A program made the position numbers and the translations under genes. Of a DNA stretch of 64,000 nt, positions 47,552-57,123 are shown in pieces. This stretch comes from Litorivita pollutaquae (GTDB taxonomy: Bacteria; Pseudomonadota; Alphaproteobacteria; Rhodobacterales; Rhodobacteraceae): positions 414,660 to 478,659 of the forward strand of contig NZ_KZ826481.1 in the NCBI RefSeq assembly GCF_003205515.1, in the 5' to 3' direction. How positions within the stretch are numbered: position 1 is the stretch's first letter; each line of letters starts with the position of its first letter. The notes beneath the pieces were generated by a model, which worked only from the letters and a program-made list of their open reading frames with translations, had not been told where the DNA came from and made no database searches.

Positions 47552-48517
47552 ATGCGCGCATATCAAGTCCACTCGCCCGGAACTCAGGCTATCTTGGCAG
47601 AGCTTCGCCCACCAAGGCCGCAAGCAGGTCAACTCGGGGTGCGAATCGGTGCCTGTGGTCTCAACTTTGCCGATCTTCTGATGCAACGCGGAGAATATCA
47701 AGACACTCCCGAGGCGCCGTTCACATTAGGTATGGAAATCGCCGGTCGGGTCGAAGATATCGGCGCGGGGGTCAGCGGGGTCTCCGTCGGGGACCGTGTG
47801 GCGGTGTTTGGTGGCAGCGGCGGTTTGGCCGAATATGGCGTGTTTGACGCCGCCCGCGCCGTACCGGTGCCCGATGCCATGTCCGATATCGACGCCGCCG
47901 CGATGCAAATCGCCTATGGCACCTCCCATGTAGCGCTGGAGCATAAGGCGCGGCTACAACCGGGAGAAACGCTTTTGGTGCTTGGCGCAGCAGGGGGCGT
48001 GGGCCTGACGGCGGTGGAGATCGGCAAATTGATGGGCGCGACAGTCATCGCCTGCGCGCGCGGACCCGAGAAGTTACAGGCGGCCAAGGCCGCCGGTGCG
48101 GATCATTTGATCGACGCGAAAACCGAAGACATCCGCGAAGCGGTCAAGGCGCTTGGCGGGGCAGATGTGGTATATGATCCGGTGGGCGGCGACCAATTCG
48201 AAGCGGCCTTTCGGGCCTGCAACCCCGAAGCGCGCATTTTGATCATCGGCTTCGCCTCCGGCGATGTCCCCCGTATCAAAGCCAATCATATGTTGGTGAA
48301 AAACATCGACGTTTTGGGGTTCTATTGGGGCGGCTACCTGAAATTCCGCCCCGAAGTGGTGACCGACAGTTTGGCCCAGATTTTTGCTTGGTATGAGGCC
48401 GGAAAGATCAAACCCCATGTCAGCAACGTCCTGCCTTTGGAGCGCGTGGAAGAGGGGCTCGAATTGCTGCGCAGCCGCGCCTCTACAGGCAAGGTGGTGA
48501 TCACGCCAACCCCGTGA
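47552..48517 (+). CDS. NADPH:quinone oxidoreductase family protein (zinc-independent MDR)
   Basis: A 321-residue medium-chain dehydrogenase/reductase. The N-terminal GroES-like part holds GACGLNFADLLMQRGEYQ and the C-terminal Rossmann part holds VLGAAGGVGLTAVEIGKLMG. The zinc-binding cysteines are missing, as in the quinone oxidoreductase/crotonyl-CoA reductase-like branch. It reduces quinones or enones with NADPH; the natural substrate is not clear. GAGGA precedes the ATG. It is convergent with the LysR gene. Confidence 0.88.
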   Translation: MRAYQVHSPGTQAILAELRPPRPQAGQLGVRIGACGLNFADLLMQRGEYQDTPEAPFTLGMEIAGRVEDIGAGVSGVSVGDRVAVFGGSGGLAEYGVFDAARAVPVPDAMSDIDAAAMQIAYGTSHVALEHKARLQPGETLLVLGAAGGVGLTAVEIGKLMGATVIACARGPEKLQAAKAAGADHLIDAKTEDIREAVKALGGADVVYDPVGGDQFEAAFRACNPEARILIIGFASGDVPRIKANHMLVKNIDVLGFYWGGYLKFRPEVVTDSLAQIFAWYEAGKIKPHVSNVLPLERVEEGLELLRSRASTGKVVITPTP

Positions 48518-48526
48518 CCGCCGCCC

Positions 48527-49423
48527 TCACACCGCTGCAGCGGCCAAATGCGCGGCCCCTGCAGACACCAAAGCCGGACCGTTGCGGTAAACCTGCCGGA
48601 TCATATCGGCAAGCGCATCGCGCATTTTATTAGCCCCGCTCGCGGCATAGATATTGATTTGCTGCACGCCGAGATCGGGTAAGGCATTGCCACCCGCAAT
48701 GGCCTCTTGGTGCGGCGGGATCGACGTTTCGAGCAAGGCACCCACCGCCAGATCCGCAGAGATCAGCGCCTCGACCGCGCGGTCATCTTCGGATTCGACC
48801 GCCATTTCCCAATCGATCCCCGCCTCATCCAATTTATCCAAAACGATAGGCCGGAAAATACAGCAAGAGCAGAACGCAAGCCGCAACGGCCGCCAACGCC
48901 ACGCCTGTCCGTGCAGGGCGCCGGTCCAGCGCAGCGCCAGTTCGGTGAGCATTTCACCGCCCTCTCGTGCGCGGCTTTCCGTGGTCAGAATGATATCCGC
49001 CTCGCCCCGCGCCATGGCGTCATGCAGGCGCATGGTCGACGAGGATTTCAAATGCACCTTGACCCGTGGATAGGCCGCGTTGAAGCGTTTGAGCACCTGC
49101 GGAATTTGCGGGTAGACGATGTCATGCGGCACCCCAAGGACCAGTTCGCCCTCATATGTGGTTTCGGTCAATCGCCCGACCACTTCGTCGTTCATCGCCA
49201 CCATGCGCCGCGCATAGGTCAACAACAGCTCGCCCTCACCGGTCAGCGCCACCTTGCGCCCGCTGCGGTCGAGCAGCGCCGCACCAAGGTTTTCCTCAAG
49301 ACGCTTCAATTGCATGGAGACCGCCGATTGGGTCAGATTGAGCGCCCCGGCCGCGCGAGTGACACCGCCCTGATCCGCGACGGCCATAAAGCTGCGCAGG
49401 GTCGTGATATCGAGATTTCGCAT
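48527..49423 (-). CDS. LysR-family transcriptional regulator
   Basis: A 298-residue LysR regulator. The N-terminal winged HTH is LDITTLRSFMAVADQGGVTRAAGALNLTQSAVSMQLKRLE (two motifs read together). The effector domain spans about 90-290 with a Cys-rich stretch, AFCSCCIFRPIV, conserved in this subgroup. It is divergent from a small DUF1127 gene across 125 bp, which would contain the regulated promoter. The ligand is unknown. Confidence 0.9.
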   Translation of the reverse strand: MRNLDITTLRSFMAVADQGGVTRAAGALNLTQSAVSMQLKRLEENLGAALLDRSGRKVALTGEGELLLTYARRMVAMNDEVVGRLTETTYEGELVLGVPHDIVYPQIPQVLKRFNAAYPRVKVHLKSSSTMRLHDAMARGEADIILTTESRAREGGEMLTELALRWTGALHGQAWRWRPLRLAFCSCCIFRPIVLDKLDEAGIDWEMAVESEDDRAVEALISADLAVGALLETSIPPHQEAIAGGNALPDLGVQQINIYAASGANKMRDALADMIRQVYRNGPALVSAGAAHLAAAAV

Positions 49424-49548
49424 TCATCACCATCCTTGATGCTAATTCGCACATTTATTCGTTTTCAATATTACTCACAGATCCGTAGACACATCAACAG
49501 AACAAATCAATCACCGCCCATTCATCACAATCACGAAAGGATGAGACA

Positions 49549-49773
49549 ATGGCCTTCTCCCTGCCCCTCCCCCGCCGCGCGCAATTGGCGTCGACCGGAC
49601 CGAAATCCGCCTTCGTGGCCCGTTTGCGCAATGCGATGGCGCTGTCTCGTCAACGCCGCAAATTGGCTGCTCTGGACAACGCTGCGCTGGACGATATGGG
49701 ATTGACCCGCACCGATGTCGCGCTCGAAATCCGTCGCTCGGCTTGGAGCGCACCGGACAGCTGGCGCGGATAA
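49549..49773 (+). CDS. DUF1127 small protein
   Basis: A 74-residue basic protein with the DUF1127 motif in its C-terminal half: RRKLAALDNAALDDMGLTRTDVALEIRR. DUF1127 proteins are short, arginine-rich and, in Alphaproteobacteria, have been tied to RNA turnover, phosphate and stress physiology. AAGGAT lies 9 nt before the ATG. Divergent from LysR, which probably controls it. Confidence 0.85.
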   Translation: MAFSLPLPRRAQLASTGPKSAFVARLRNAMALSRQRRKLAALDNAALDDMGLTRTDVALEIRRSAWSAPDSWRG

Positions 49774-50008
49774 GGCCCGTAGAGAAATCCTGTTTATCCA
49801 ATAGGATAAGCCTCCCGACCTGCGCCCGCATCCCCGACGTCAGCTTTGCCGCCTGACGATCCCAGCGGGCGCAAGTGGCGCGGGCGGGACGCAATGCAAA
49901 ATTTGCAACATCTGTTTGCCAAATTCCCTTGAAATGAAGCCGCCCTACCCCGATATTGAACACGAACGGCGCATTCTGCGTCACGGTTTTAACTTTTCGG
50001 AGGCTTTG

Positions 50009-50728
50009 ATGGCTGAACTCAACACGATCCGGACAGCGGCAGGCACACGCGCCGCAGCGATCGACGAAGGGCTTCGCGCCCACATGAACAAGGTCTACGG
50101 GACCATGTCCGTAGGTCTGCTGCTCACCGCACTGGCATCTTGGGCCGTTGGCACCAACGAAGCGATGATGCAGACGCTCTTCACCGGCTTTACGCGCTAC
50201 ATCATCATGTTCGCTCCGCTGATCATGGTGTTTGCCTTTGGCGCGATGATCAACAAACTCTCGGCTGCGGGCGCACAACTGTTCTTCTACGCCTTCTCGG
50301 CGCTGATGGGCGTCTCGATCAGCTACATCTTCGTGGTCTATACCGACTTCTCGATTGTGCAGACCTTTCTCGTGACCTCGATCGCCTTCGCGGGCCTGTC
50401 GCTTTGGGGCTATACCACCAAAAAAGACATCTCCGGTTGGGGTAGCTTTTTGATCATGGGTCTGATCGGCATCATTGTGGCGTCGATTGTGAACATGTTC
50501 CTTGGCTCCGGCGCGATTGCCTTTGCAATCTCGGTGATCGGCGTTTTGATTTTTGCCGGCCTGACCGCCTATGACACGCAGAACATCAAAAACACATATC
50601 TTGCACACGCCCAACATGGCGACAGCGAATGGCTCGGCAAATCCGCGATCATGGGCGCGTTGAGCCTCTACCTGAACTTTATCAACATGTTCATGATGCT
50701 CTTGTCCCTGCTCGGCAATCGCGAGTAA
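50009..50728 (+). CDS. Bax inhibitor-1 / YccA-family membrane protein
   Basis: A 239-residue inner-membrane protein with about seven hydrophobic helices. N-terminal HMNKVYGTMSVGLLLTALASW and C-terminal GLTAYDTQNIKNTYLAH mark the BI-1/YccA (UPF0005) family, whose members act as pH-sensitive Ca2+ leak channels or FtsH partners. CGGAGG at 49997-50002 lies 6 nt from the ATG at 50009, fixing the start despite an upstream in-frame ATG at 49916. A good terminator follows at 50754. Confidence 0.92.
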   Translation: MAELNTIRTAAGTRAAAIDEGLRAHMNKVYGTMSVGLLLTALASWAVGTNEAMMQTLFTGFTRYIIMFAPLIMVFAFGAMINKLSAAGAQLFFYAFSALMGVSISYIFVVYTDFSIVQTFLVTSIAFAGLSLWGYTTKKDISGWGSFLIMGLIGIIVASIVNMFLGSGAIAFAISVIGVLIFAGLTAYDTQNIKNTYLAHAQHGDSEWLGKSAIMGALSLYLNFINMFMMLLSLLGNRE

Positions 50729-51111
50729 ACCGACATCAGATCATACACCTGAAGGGCCGGGGCAGAGATGCCACCGGCCCTTTCTCATTATGAGGTTGGA
50801 GGCCGTAGGGGCTGTCTGCCGGACCTTCATCACCTTAGGTCCACATATCCATTACAAACACCGCCCAACCTTGAGAACGCGACCCTATGGATCACCGCCA
50901 ACATACCGTCCTAACGGAATCGGATGGCAGCAGTAGGAATGCGAGGCACGGCATGGCTCTTTCGCAGGCGATGCGCCCCTTGGGCCGATCCCGCTCCGGC
51001 GGAAGCGCCAGTCCCCCGCATGTTAGGGCCGTCCCCGCCCGGAACGCATCGCGCTGACAACCGCCCGTGCCGACGCGCGCCCGCCTGAACAACGCACATG
51101 TGATCGGGGAT
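50729..51111. other. Intergenic region between convergent genes
   Basis: The 383 bp lie between the BI-1 gene and the CapD-like gene. Apart from the terminator at 50754-50780, nothing recognisable is seen; the frames on both strands are Arg/Ala-rich shadows without ribosome sites. Confidence 0.4.
50754..50780 (+). terminator. Intrinsic terminator of the BI-1 gene
   Basis: The outer arms GGGCCGG (50754-50760) and CCGGCCC (50774-50780) enclose an inner GGCA/TGCC pair with a GAGA tetraloop and one bulged A. TTTCTC follows. It lies 25 bp past the stop. Confidence 0.8.
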
Positions 51112-53067
51112 TTAGGACGCGTCCTGCTCGTTTTGCATCACCACCATCAGGTCTTTGTCGCCCTCACGGCCTTCCTGCTCGACCCATGTGGTGATCACTG
51201 CGCGGGCCATGGCCTCGTCCCGGGCCTCGATGGCGCGGCGCAACCGGGCCAGCGCCGTGGCAATGCCAAGTTGGCTCGGGCATTGCTCTTGTGCGCGTAG
51301 GATCTTTGGATGCGGCGTGGTCAACATATCCGAACCGATAAGCAGTTCTTCACGCATTTTCTCGCCGGGTCGCAGGCCGGTAATCACCAATTCAATATCG
51401 CCATCCGGCGTGTCAGCATCGCGCACGCGGTGCCCTGTGGCCTCGATCATCTGCCGTGCGATTTTCAAAATCGACACCTGTTCGCCCATATCGAGCACAA
51501 AGACATCGCCACCTCGGGCAAAGGCACCGGTGAGCAGAACCAGACGCACGGCCTCTGCGATGGTCATAAAGTAGCGTGTCACATCCTCATGGGTAACAGT
51601 GACGGGGCCGCCACGGGCGATCTGTTCCTCGAACAGCGGGATCACCGACCCCGAAGAGCCAAGTACATTGCCGAAACGAACGATAGAAAACCGCGTGGTT
51701 TCGGCACGGGAGGCCAAATCCTGCACAAGCATTTCCGCCAACCGTTTTGAAGAGCCCATGATTGACGTGGGACGCACGGCTTTATCGGTAGACACAAGAA
51801 TGAATTGCTCGGCTCCGGTATCGCGCGCCGCCTCGGCAACAACCCGCGTGCCCATGACATTATTGCGCAGACCTTCGACCGGGTTATGCTCCACCATTGG
51901 AACATGTTTATAGGCGGCGGCATGAAGCACGATATCGATGTCATGCGCCCGCATCACGCTAAGGATCAACACCGCATCGGTCACCGATCCAAGCACCGGT
52001 ACAAGGCGCGGACCATCGGGCATCTGTGTCATCAACTCGCGCAATTCCCGCTCGATGGTATAGAGCGCCAATTCGCTATGATCGAGGATCACCACGCATT
52101 GCGGCGCGCTGCTGAGCAATTGCCGACACAGCTCCGATCCGATCGACCCCCCCGCCCCGGTCACAAGGATCGATTTGCCGCAATAGGTTTCCGTAACAGC
52201 AGGCAAATCCAACGACAAAGAGGCGCGGCCCAAAAGCGCGGCGGAATTCACCGGCACGGTGCGGCGGCGCAATTCCGTGTCTTCCATCATGTCAGCAAAG
52301 GCCGGAACGGCATATACTTCGCATCCGATATCGCGCAATTCGCGGGCCAGTTTCGCCTGTACGGGCGCGCTGACCGAGGGCATGGCCAACACTACACGAT
52401 CAAAGGCATCCGCATGGTAGAGATCGCGGATACGCGCGGGCGCATAAACCCGCAAACCGTTGAAAACGAGGCTTTGCAAGGTCGGGTTGGCATCGACAAA
52501 GCCGATCGGCAAGATGGCGTCATCGGTGCTGAGTGCGGCGGCAAGCTGGCGGCCGGTTTGCCCCGCGCCGTAAATCAGCACCCGCTTGCGATTGCCGCCA
52601 TTGCGGTAAATCGCCAACACCACTTCGCGCATCACCACCCGCGAGGTGGCCAGCAAGAGCATAAGCACCATAAAGAAGACCGCCAACACTTCTTCGGGCA
52701 GCCCGCCGGACCATGCCATGCTCACCCCAACACCGCACAGCGCCGTCACGCTGGCCACAATGGCAGAGAGTTTCGCCGCGCGCATCTCATAGGCGTTGAG
52801 CTTAATCCGGTCGAGCCCCATCAAAACCGTCAAACTGACCCCGACAGGGACCAACACCGACAGATAGATCAGCGTCCCGCCAAGCCCAAAGCCCGCAGGT
52901 GCGCGCCCCACCAATTTCAGCGCGATGAAAAATGCCGAAATGACCCAAAGCATATCCAGCCCAAGGAAAATCAACCGTTTGTGCGATGGCTTCAAAGCAA
53001 GAAGTTTTTGGTACACCCAAAGCATAGAGAAAAGACCGGCATCGATCGTATTGCGATTTTGATCCAA
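51112..53067 (-). CDS. CapD/FlaA1-type nucleotide-sugar dehydratase/epimerase (membrane-anchored)
   Basis: A 651-residue enzyme of exopolysaccharide synthesis. The N-terminus has about four membrane helices (about 30-150), followed by a CoA/NAD-binding-like domain with VLIYGAGQTGRQLA (about 165-300). The C-terminal short-chain dehydrogenase domain (about 300-600) contains VTGAGGSIGSELCRQ and a Ser-Lys catalytic pair in SIMGSSKRLAEMLVQ. This PglF/WbpM layout makes 4-keto-6-deoxy UDP-sugars, typically the first sugar on undecaprenyl phosphate. The start is a TTG with AAGG at 7 nt. It follows the sugar transferase fusion on the same strand. Confidence 0.88.
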   Translation of the reverse strand: MDQNRNTIDAGLFSMLWVYQKLLALKPSHKRLIFLGLDMLWVISAFFIALKLVGRAPAGFGLGGTLIYLSVLVPVGVSLTVLMGLDRIKLNAYEMRAAKLSAIVASVTALCGVGVSMAWSGGLPEEVLAVFFMVLMLLLATSRVVMREVVLAIYRNGGNRKRVLIYGAGQTGRQLAAALSTDDAILPIGFVDANPTLQSLVFNGLRVYAPARIRDLYHADAFDRVVLAMPSVSAPVQAKLARELRDIGCEVYAVPAFADMMEDTELRRRTVPVNSAALLGRASLSLDLPAVTETYCGKSILVTGAGGSIGSELCRQLLSSAPQCVVILDHSELALYTIERELRELMTQMPDGPRLVPVLGSVTDAVLILSVMRAHDIDIVLHAAAYKHVPMVEHNPVEGLRNNVMGTRVVAEAARDTGAEQFILVSTDKAVRPTSIMGSSKRLAEMLVQDLASRAETTRFSIVRFGNVLGSSGSVIPLFEEQIARGGPVTVTHEDVTRYFMTIAEAVRLVLLTGAFARGGDVFVLDMGEQVSILKIARQMIEATGHRVRDADTPDGDIELVITGLRPGEKMREELLIGSDMLTTPHPKILRAQEQCPSQLGIATALARLRRAIEARDEAMARAVITTWVEQEGREGDKDLMVVMQNEQDAS

Positions 53068-53289
53068 AGTAACACCTTTTTGGCCGATCGATATCCGGCA
53101 CCTTTGCCCGCCTCGGCGTCGCCGAAAACAGGCCCAAATTGATCAAGGTTCACTTCAAAGTCGCCGCGCGGCCACGAATGGCAGGCGGCACTCTGCGTAT
53201 TCCCACTTGATCCATCCAGCAGGGCACAAAGTTAAAAGAGTATTAATAGCACTCGGACACAAGCGGGTTTCCGCCCGATTGGCGAAAAA

Positions 53290-53304
53290 TGCCGCGTTGC
53301 GGCA
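53290..53304 (-). terminator. Terminator between the sugar transferase fusion and the CapD-like gene
   Basis: The arms TGCCGC (53290-53295) and GCGGCA (53299-53304) are flanked by A-runs on both sides (AAAAA before, AAAAAAA after), so on the minus strand the stem is followed by TTTTTC. It lies 36 bp past the fusion gene stop. The remaining gap of about 220 bp presumably contains the CapD-like gene promoter. Confidence 0.65.
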
Positions 53305-53339
53305 AAAAAAGACGGTGAGGTGTATAAAATTAAGCCGAA

Positions 53340-55193
53340 CTAACGCGATGCGCGCCTGAGCCGTGTTGGTCCGCGAAGAGGAAACCGCCGAAAAACAGTC
53401 GCAAGAATCAGCCAATGGTCCCAACAAATCGACCGGTTGCGTTGATAAATAAGATCCAGATGCGCCTTGGCGGGGATGCAGCGGCGAATATAGACTGCTT
53501 CGGTTTCATCCGCGTCGGCACAGGGCGCGAGCAAAGCTTCCTCGCGCGCATGAAACGCCAATGTCGCCAAACCGGTCACGCCAGGGCGGCTGCGCAAAAC
53601 CGCCGCATACAGGTCAGGAAAAGCCTCAACATAGTGGCGCAGAGGCGGGCGCGGTCCGACAAAGCTGATGTCGCCCCGCAGGATGTTCCACAATTGCGGC
53701 AACTCGTCGAGCCGGTAGCGCCGCAAGAACACGCCGCTGCGGGTGATCCGATGGCGTTTGTCGCCACCTGACACGCCACGATCGGCCCCATCGGGGCGCA
53801 TCGTACGGAATTTCCACAGATCAAAACCCTCTGTCGGGCTGCGCATGCGTTCGGATTTATAAAACACCGGTCGCCCATCAAGCAGTAGCACCCAGGCCGC
53901 CACCGCCATGATCAAGGGCCAGAGCAACAAGATCAGCAGCAGCGCCCAAATCACATCCATCACCCGTTTGCTGCGCGCGATCGGCCGCGCCGGATCGGAC
54001 GTGGCAGCAATCCCACGCGGCGGGACCGCCGCTTGCGGCATCGGTGTTTGCCTTGATGCCGGCACCTGTGAGCCCGGCGAAGGCCGCGCCGCCGCATGTG
54101 CCGAAGCCCCTGCAACCTGCGCGACCAGATCCGCGCCGCTGCGCGGCTGTGCCACGTCGGGCGCAAGCCGGGCCAATCGGGTCAGGTCAAGCGCGACACA
54201 GGGCACCGCGCCCTTGGGTGCAGGGCGCCATTGCACCTGCGCACCGGCCGCGCGGGCGATATCCTCCATGGCGATGGCGCCGCCTGCGGCGCAATTGATC
54301 ACCGCAGGCAAGCTGTCACCCGAAGCATTCAACAGCGCCTCCATCACATGGGCCAGATCAACCGGCGCAATATAGCTACGCAGTGGCCCCCGACCATTTT
54401 CGAATTGATCAAGGGTCATTTGCGGCACGGCAGCGGCGGCCGCGCGGCGGTTGAGAGCGGCAAAAAGACTGTCACCGCCCGCCAGATTGGCAAAGCGCAA
54501 GATGATTTGCTGCGGTACAGGATCCTGTCGCGCCGAGGTGGCAATCGCCGCCTCCATCGCATATTTCGCCGCGCCATACCCGCCCGCCGGTGCGGTATCC
54601 GGCAATCCGGCGCGGGCCTCGCCCTGTTGATGCACCCCCTGTACTCGACCTTCGGGAAAACCCACGCGCACGGCCTCTTCGGGCAGGGGAGCAGAAGATG
54701 CCACCGCAGAATAAATCGCCGAGGACGAGGCATGAAACAACCGGGCAGCGCCAACCGCACGGGCAATATCCACCGCCCGCAGGGCAAGTGCGGTGTTGCC
54801 CGCCAATGCCGCCGCATCGCCCGAGGTCACCCCCCAGAGCGCCAAAACCGCTTCGAACTGCGGCGGCCGGCCTTGGGCAATCTGCGCCTCCAGATCTTCC
54901 AAGGAAAGGACATCGCCCGATCGCTGGGCCTGCGGGTCGGGCGCCGCCGAGGACGAAGCCGCGCAAGACGGTGCGGTTGGTGGTGACATCGACGCAGATG
55001 CTGCGGAGGATCTGGTGGGCGGGAGGGGGGCAGATCCGCGCACCGCAAACGTCGGGCGCCATCCCTCCGGCGGGGCAGTGTCCCAGACCCGCGCCAACAC
55101 GCGGCCCATTTTTCCAGTACCGCCCAACACCAGTACGCGCCGTCTCCCAGGTTGAATTGCCTCACTGTCTGTCACGTCATTGGCGCTCCTCAT
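53340..55193 (-). CDS. NAD-epimerase-like + sugar transferase fusion protein
   Basis: A 617-residue protein with two parts. Residues about 15-375 resemble an NAD(P)-dependent epimerase/dehydratase: VLVLGGTGKMGRVLARVW dinucleotide loop, FHASSSAIYS, and GYGAAKYAMEAAI with a Tyr-x3-Lys pair. Residues about 400-600 are a bacterial (initiating) sugar transferase: RSKRVMDVIWALLLILLL membrane helix, FDLWKFRTMR, RYRLDELPQLWNILRGDISFVGPRPP (two motifs) and RPGVTGLA. It would transfer the first sugar phosphate to undecaprenyl phosphate. ATG at 55193 has a weak ribosome site; GTG at 55175 is an alternative. It is divergent from the Wza-type gene. Confidence 0.82.
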   Translation of the reverse strand: MRSANDVTDSEAIQPGRRRVLVLGGTGKMGRVLARVWDTAPPEGWRPTFAVRGSAPLPPTRSSAASASMSPPTAPSCAASSSAAPDPQAQRSGDVLSLEDLEAQIAQGRPPQFEAVLALWGVTSGDAAALAGNTALALRAVDIARAVGAARLFHASSSAIYSAVASSAPLPEEAVRVGFPEGRVQGVHQQGEARAGLPDTAPAGGYGAAKYAMEAAIATSARQDPVPQQIILRFANLAGGDSLFAALNRRAAAAAVPQMTLDQFENGRGPLRSYIAPVDLAHVMEALLNASGDSLPAVINCAAGGAIAMEDIARAAGAQVQWRPAPKGAVPCVALDLTRLARLAPDVAQPRSGADLVAQVAGASAHAAARPSPGSQVPASRQTPMPQAAVPPRGIAATSDPARPIARSKRVMDVIWALLLILLLWPLIMAVAAWVLLLDGRPVFYKSERMRSPTEGFDLWKFRTMRPDGADRGVSGGDKRHRITRSGVFLRRYRLDELPQLWNILRGDISFVGPRPPLRHYVEAFPDLYAAVLRSRPGVTGLATLAFHAREEALLAPCADADETEAVYIRRCIPAKAHLDLIYQRNRSICWDHWLILATVFRRFPLRGPTRLRRASR

Positions 55194-55372
55194 CTGTCAC
55201 CATACATACCATAGGCCCGGCAGGTTACCACAGTCCCTGCCAAGCCGTGCTGGTTCATATACAATATGCTGCGTTTTATGCTATCTATCGGCAAGGCAGG
55301 TCGGTAGACAGGGCGCACCCAACCCTGCCCGACCTCTGCGCTCTGCGCGCTTGCCCCGAAGAGGATGACCGA

Positions 55373-56482
55373 TTGACCACCCGCGCCCTTTTGACTGCCG
55401 CCCTTCTTGGGATCACGACCCTCAGCGGGTGCGATTTACCGCGCGGCGCGGCGATCAACACCCAAGTTTTGCGCGAACAAAATGCCGAAAATCCAAGCTT
55501 TGCGGTGGTGCCGGTCAGCCGCGCCAATACCACAGAGTTGGCGGAATGGCCGAGCACAGGCCGCCAGTCGCAGACCGGTTGGATTGGCGCCACGCGCGGG
55601 CCTGCCTCGCCGGTGATTCGAACCGGGGACAGCATCGAGATTGCGATTTGGGACAGTCAGGAAAATTCGCTTTTGACTGCGCCCGAGCAAAAAACCGCCC
55701 AAATGCCGCGCACGACCGTGTCGGCCAATGGCAGCGTGTTTTTGCCCTATGCGGGCGAGGTGGTGATCCGCGGATTAACGCCGGAGCGGGCCCGCGAAGC
55801 CGTACAACAGGCGTTAGGGCAGGTTTTGGCAGATGCGCAGGTGCAATTGTCCCACACCCCCGGCCGCCAGAATGCCGCTGACCTCGTCTCGGGCGTGCGT
55901 AATCCGGGCAGCATACCTCTGGCGGATCGCAACACCTCGATTCTCAGCCTGATTGCCCAAGGGGGCGGCATTGCTCCGGACCTGACGAACCCCGTGGTGC
56001 GATTGATCCGAAATGGCAAAACCTATCAGATTTCCGCCGAAAAACTCTTTGCCAATGGCGACTACAACACCTTGCTGCGTGGCGGCGACAAAGTGGTAAT
56101 CGAATCGGATCGACGCCGGTTTACCGCGCTTGGCGCAACCGGCAGCGAAGAATTGGTCGCCTTTCCGCAAGAGGACCTGACCGCGATTGAAGCCTTGGCG
56201 TTGATCGGAGGGCTGCAAGACACCCGCGCCAACCCCAAGGGTGTGTTGGTCTTGCGCGAATATGCGGCCGAAGCGCTCCGCGCTGACGGATCGGGTCCGG
56301 CAATGGAAGATGTGGTGTTTACCTTTGACCTGACCACGGCGGACGGGCTTTTTGCGGCGCGCAATTTTCACATCAATCCCGATGACACGGTTTTGGCAAC
56401 CGAAAGCCCCGTCACCTCGGCGCGCACGATCCTTGGCTTGCTTGGCACATCGGTTGGCGTGGCAAATACTCTCTCTCAATAG
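55373..56482 (+). CDS. Wza-type polysaccharide export lipoprotein
   Basis: A 369-residue outer-membrane lipoprotein for capsule/exopolysaccharide export. Lipobox LSGC (Cys 20) follows a short signal. The Poly_export domain (about 80-170) begins RTGDSIEIAIWDSQ and includes VSANGSVFLPYAGEVVIRG; SLBB domains follow (VRNPGSIPLADRNTSILSLIAQGGG, and another around 230-300). The start is TTG at 55373 with GAGGA 7 nt upstream; the ATG at 55365 is out of frame. It is divergent from the sugar transferase fusion across 179 bp. No Wzc-like kinase is in the window. Confidence 0.88.
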   Translation: MTTRALLTAALLGITTLSGCDLPRGAAINTQVLREQNAENPSFAVVPVSRANTTELAEWPSTGRQSQTGWIGATRGPASPVIRTGDSIEIAIWDSQENSLLTAPEQKTAQMPRTTVSANGSVFLPYAGEVVIRGLTPERAREAVQQALGQVLADAQVQLSHTPGRQNAADLVSGVRNPGSIPLADRNTSILSLIAQGGGIAPDLTNPVVRLIRNGKTYQISAEKLFANGDYNTLLRGGDKVVIESDRRRFTALGATGSEELVAFPQEDLTAIEALALIGGLQDTRANPKGVLVLREYAAEALRADGSGPAMEDVVFTFDLTTADGLFAARNFHINPDDTVLATESPVTSARTILGLLGTSVGVANTLSQ

Positions 56483-57123
56483 GGCGCAAATCGAAGATCC
56501 GCGCAACACAACGAAAGGCGATGGCTGGCACCGCCGCCCGAGATTCGGCGCGCATTCGCGACGGTAAAGATACCCCCCCCCCGGTCCGTTTGCGATGGCC
56601 GCGGCGCATCAAGCAGATCATCGCGGCCAAACAGGCGTTGTCCGCGCGCTATTCTACGGCCAGCACAAACGGCGCGCGCTCAATACTCCAACACCCGCGT
56701 TTGCCTCATGGCTGCGGCGACCTACGGCTTTACTTTTAACGGGCGACACGGTTCGTTCACTGTGGCAGCGTGGCAGATGCCACCTCAATTCAGTGCCGTC
56801 GCCTTACTGGTATCTACGCGTTTTGTTATTAGCCCCGCGCGATCAAAGGTCCGCCTACGCATCCTAATGCTACCGATGCCAGTCCATGTGCTGGCGCAGC
56901 TGTTGCACAGATCTCCATTTGGTCCATCCCCTTGAGGATGGGCGCGTCTAATGCGGGTGTTTCTGACAACCGGCGATGTCACCCGCCCGGTGCCCCATTC
57001 CAAATCCGCACCCGTTGGACGGCTGGCGCTTTATGTGGAGCGAGCTCCAAAGCGGGCCGGATGTCATCACCTCGGCCGCGATTACCTGTCGGCGGTGCGG
57101 GTAGGTTTCAACGTATACACCGC
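56483..57123. other. Non-coding or decayed stretch after the Wza-type gene, with a C10 tract
   Basis: No intact gene is apparent in 641 bp. A run of ten C (56573-56582) lies in a short plus-strand frame that starts at 56521. Overlapping frames after the tract read for 70-90 codons without stop but have no ribosome sites and mixed composition. The stretch could be a decayed gene fragment. No terminator with a clear U-tract was found after the Wza-type gene. Confidence 0.4.

Noticed and set aside
49895-49930. TTTGCAAC and TTTGCCAAA upstream of the BI-1 gene as a further PccR site
   Set aside because: Neither copy is a perfect TTTGCAAA palindrome and the downstream gene has no link to acyl-CoA metabolism, so chance is more likely.
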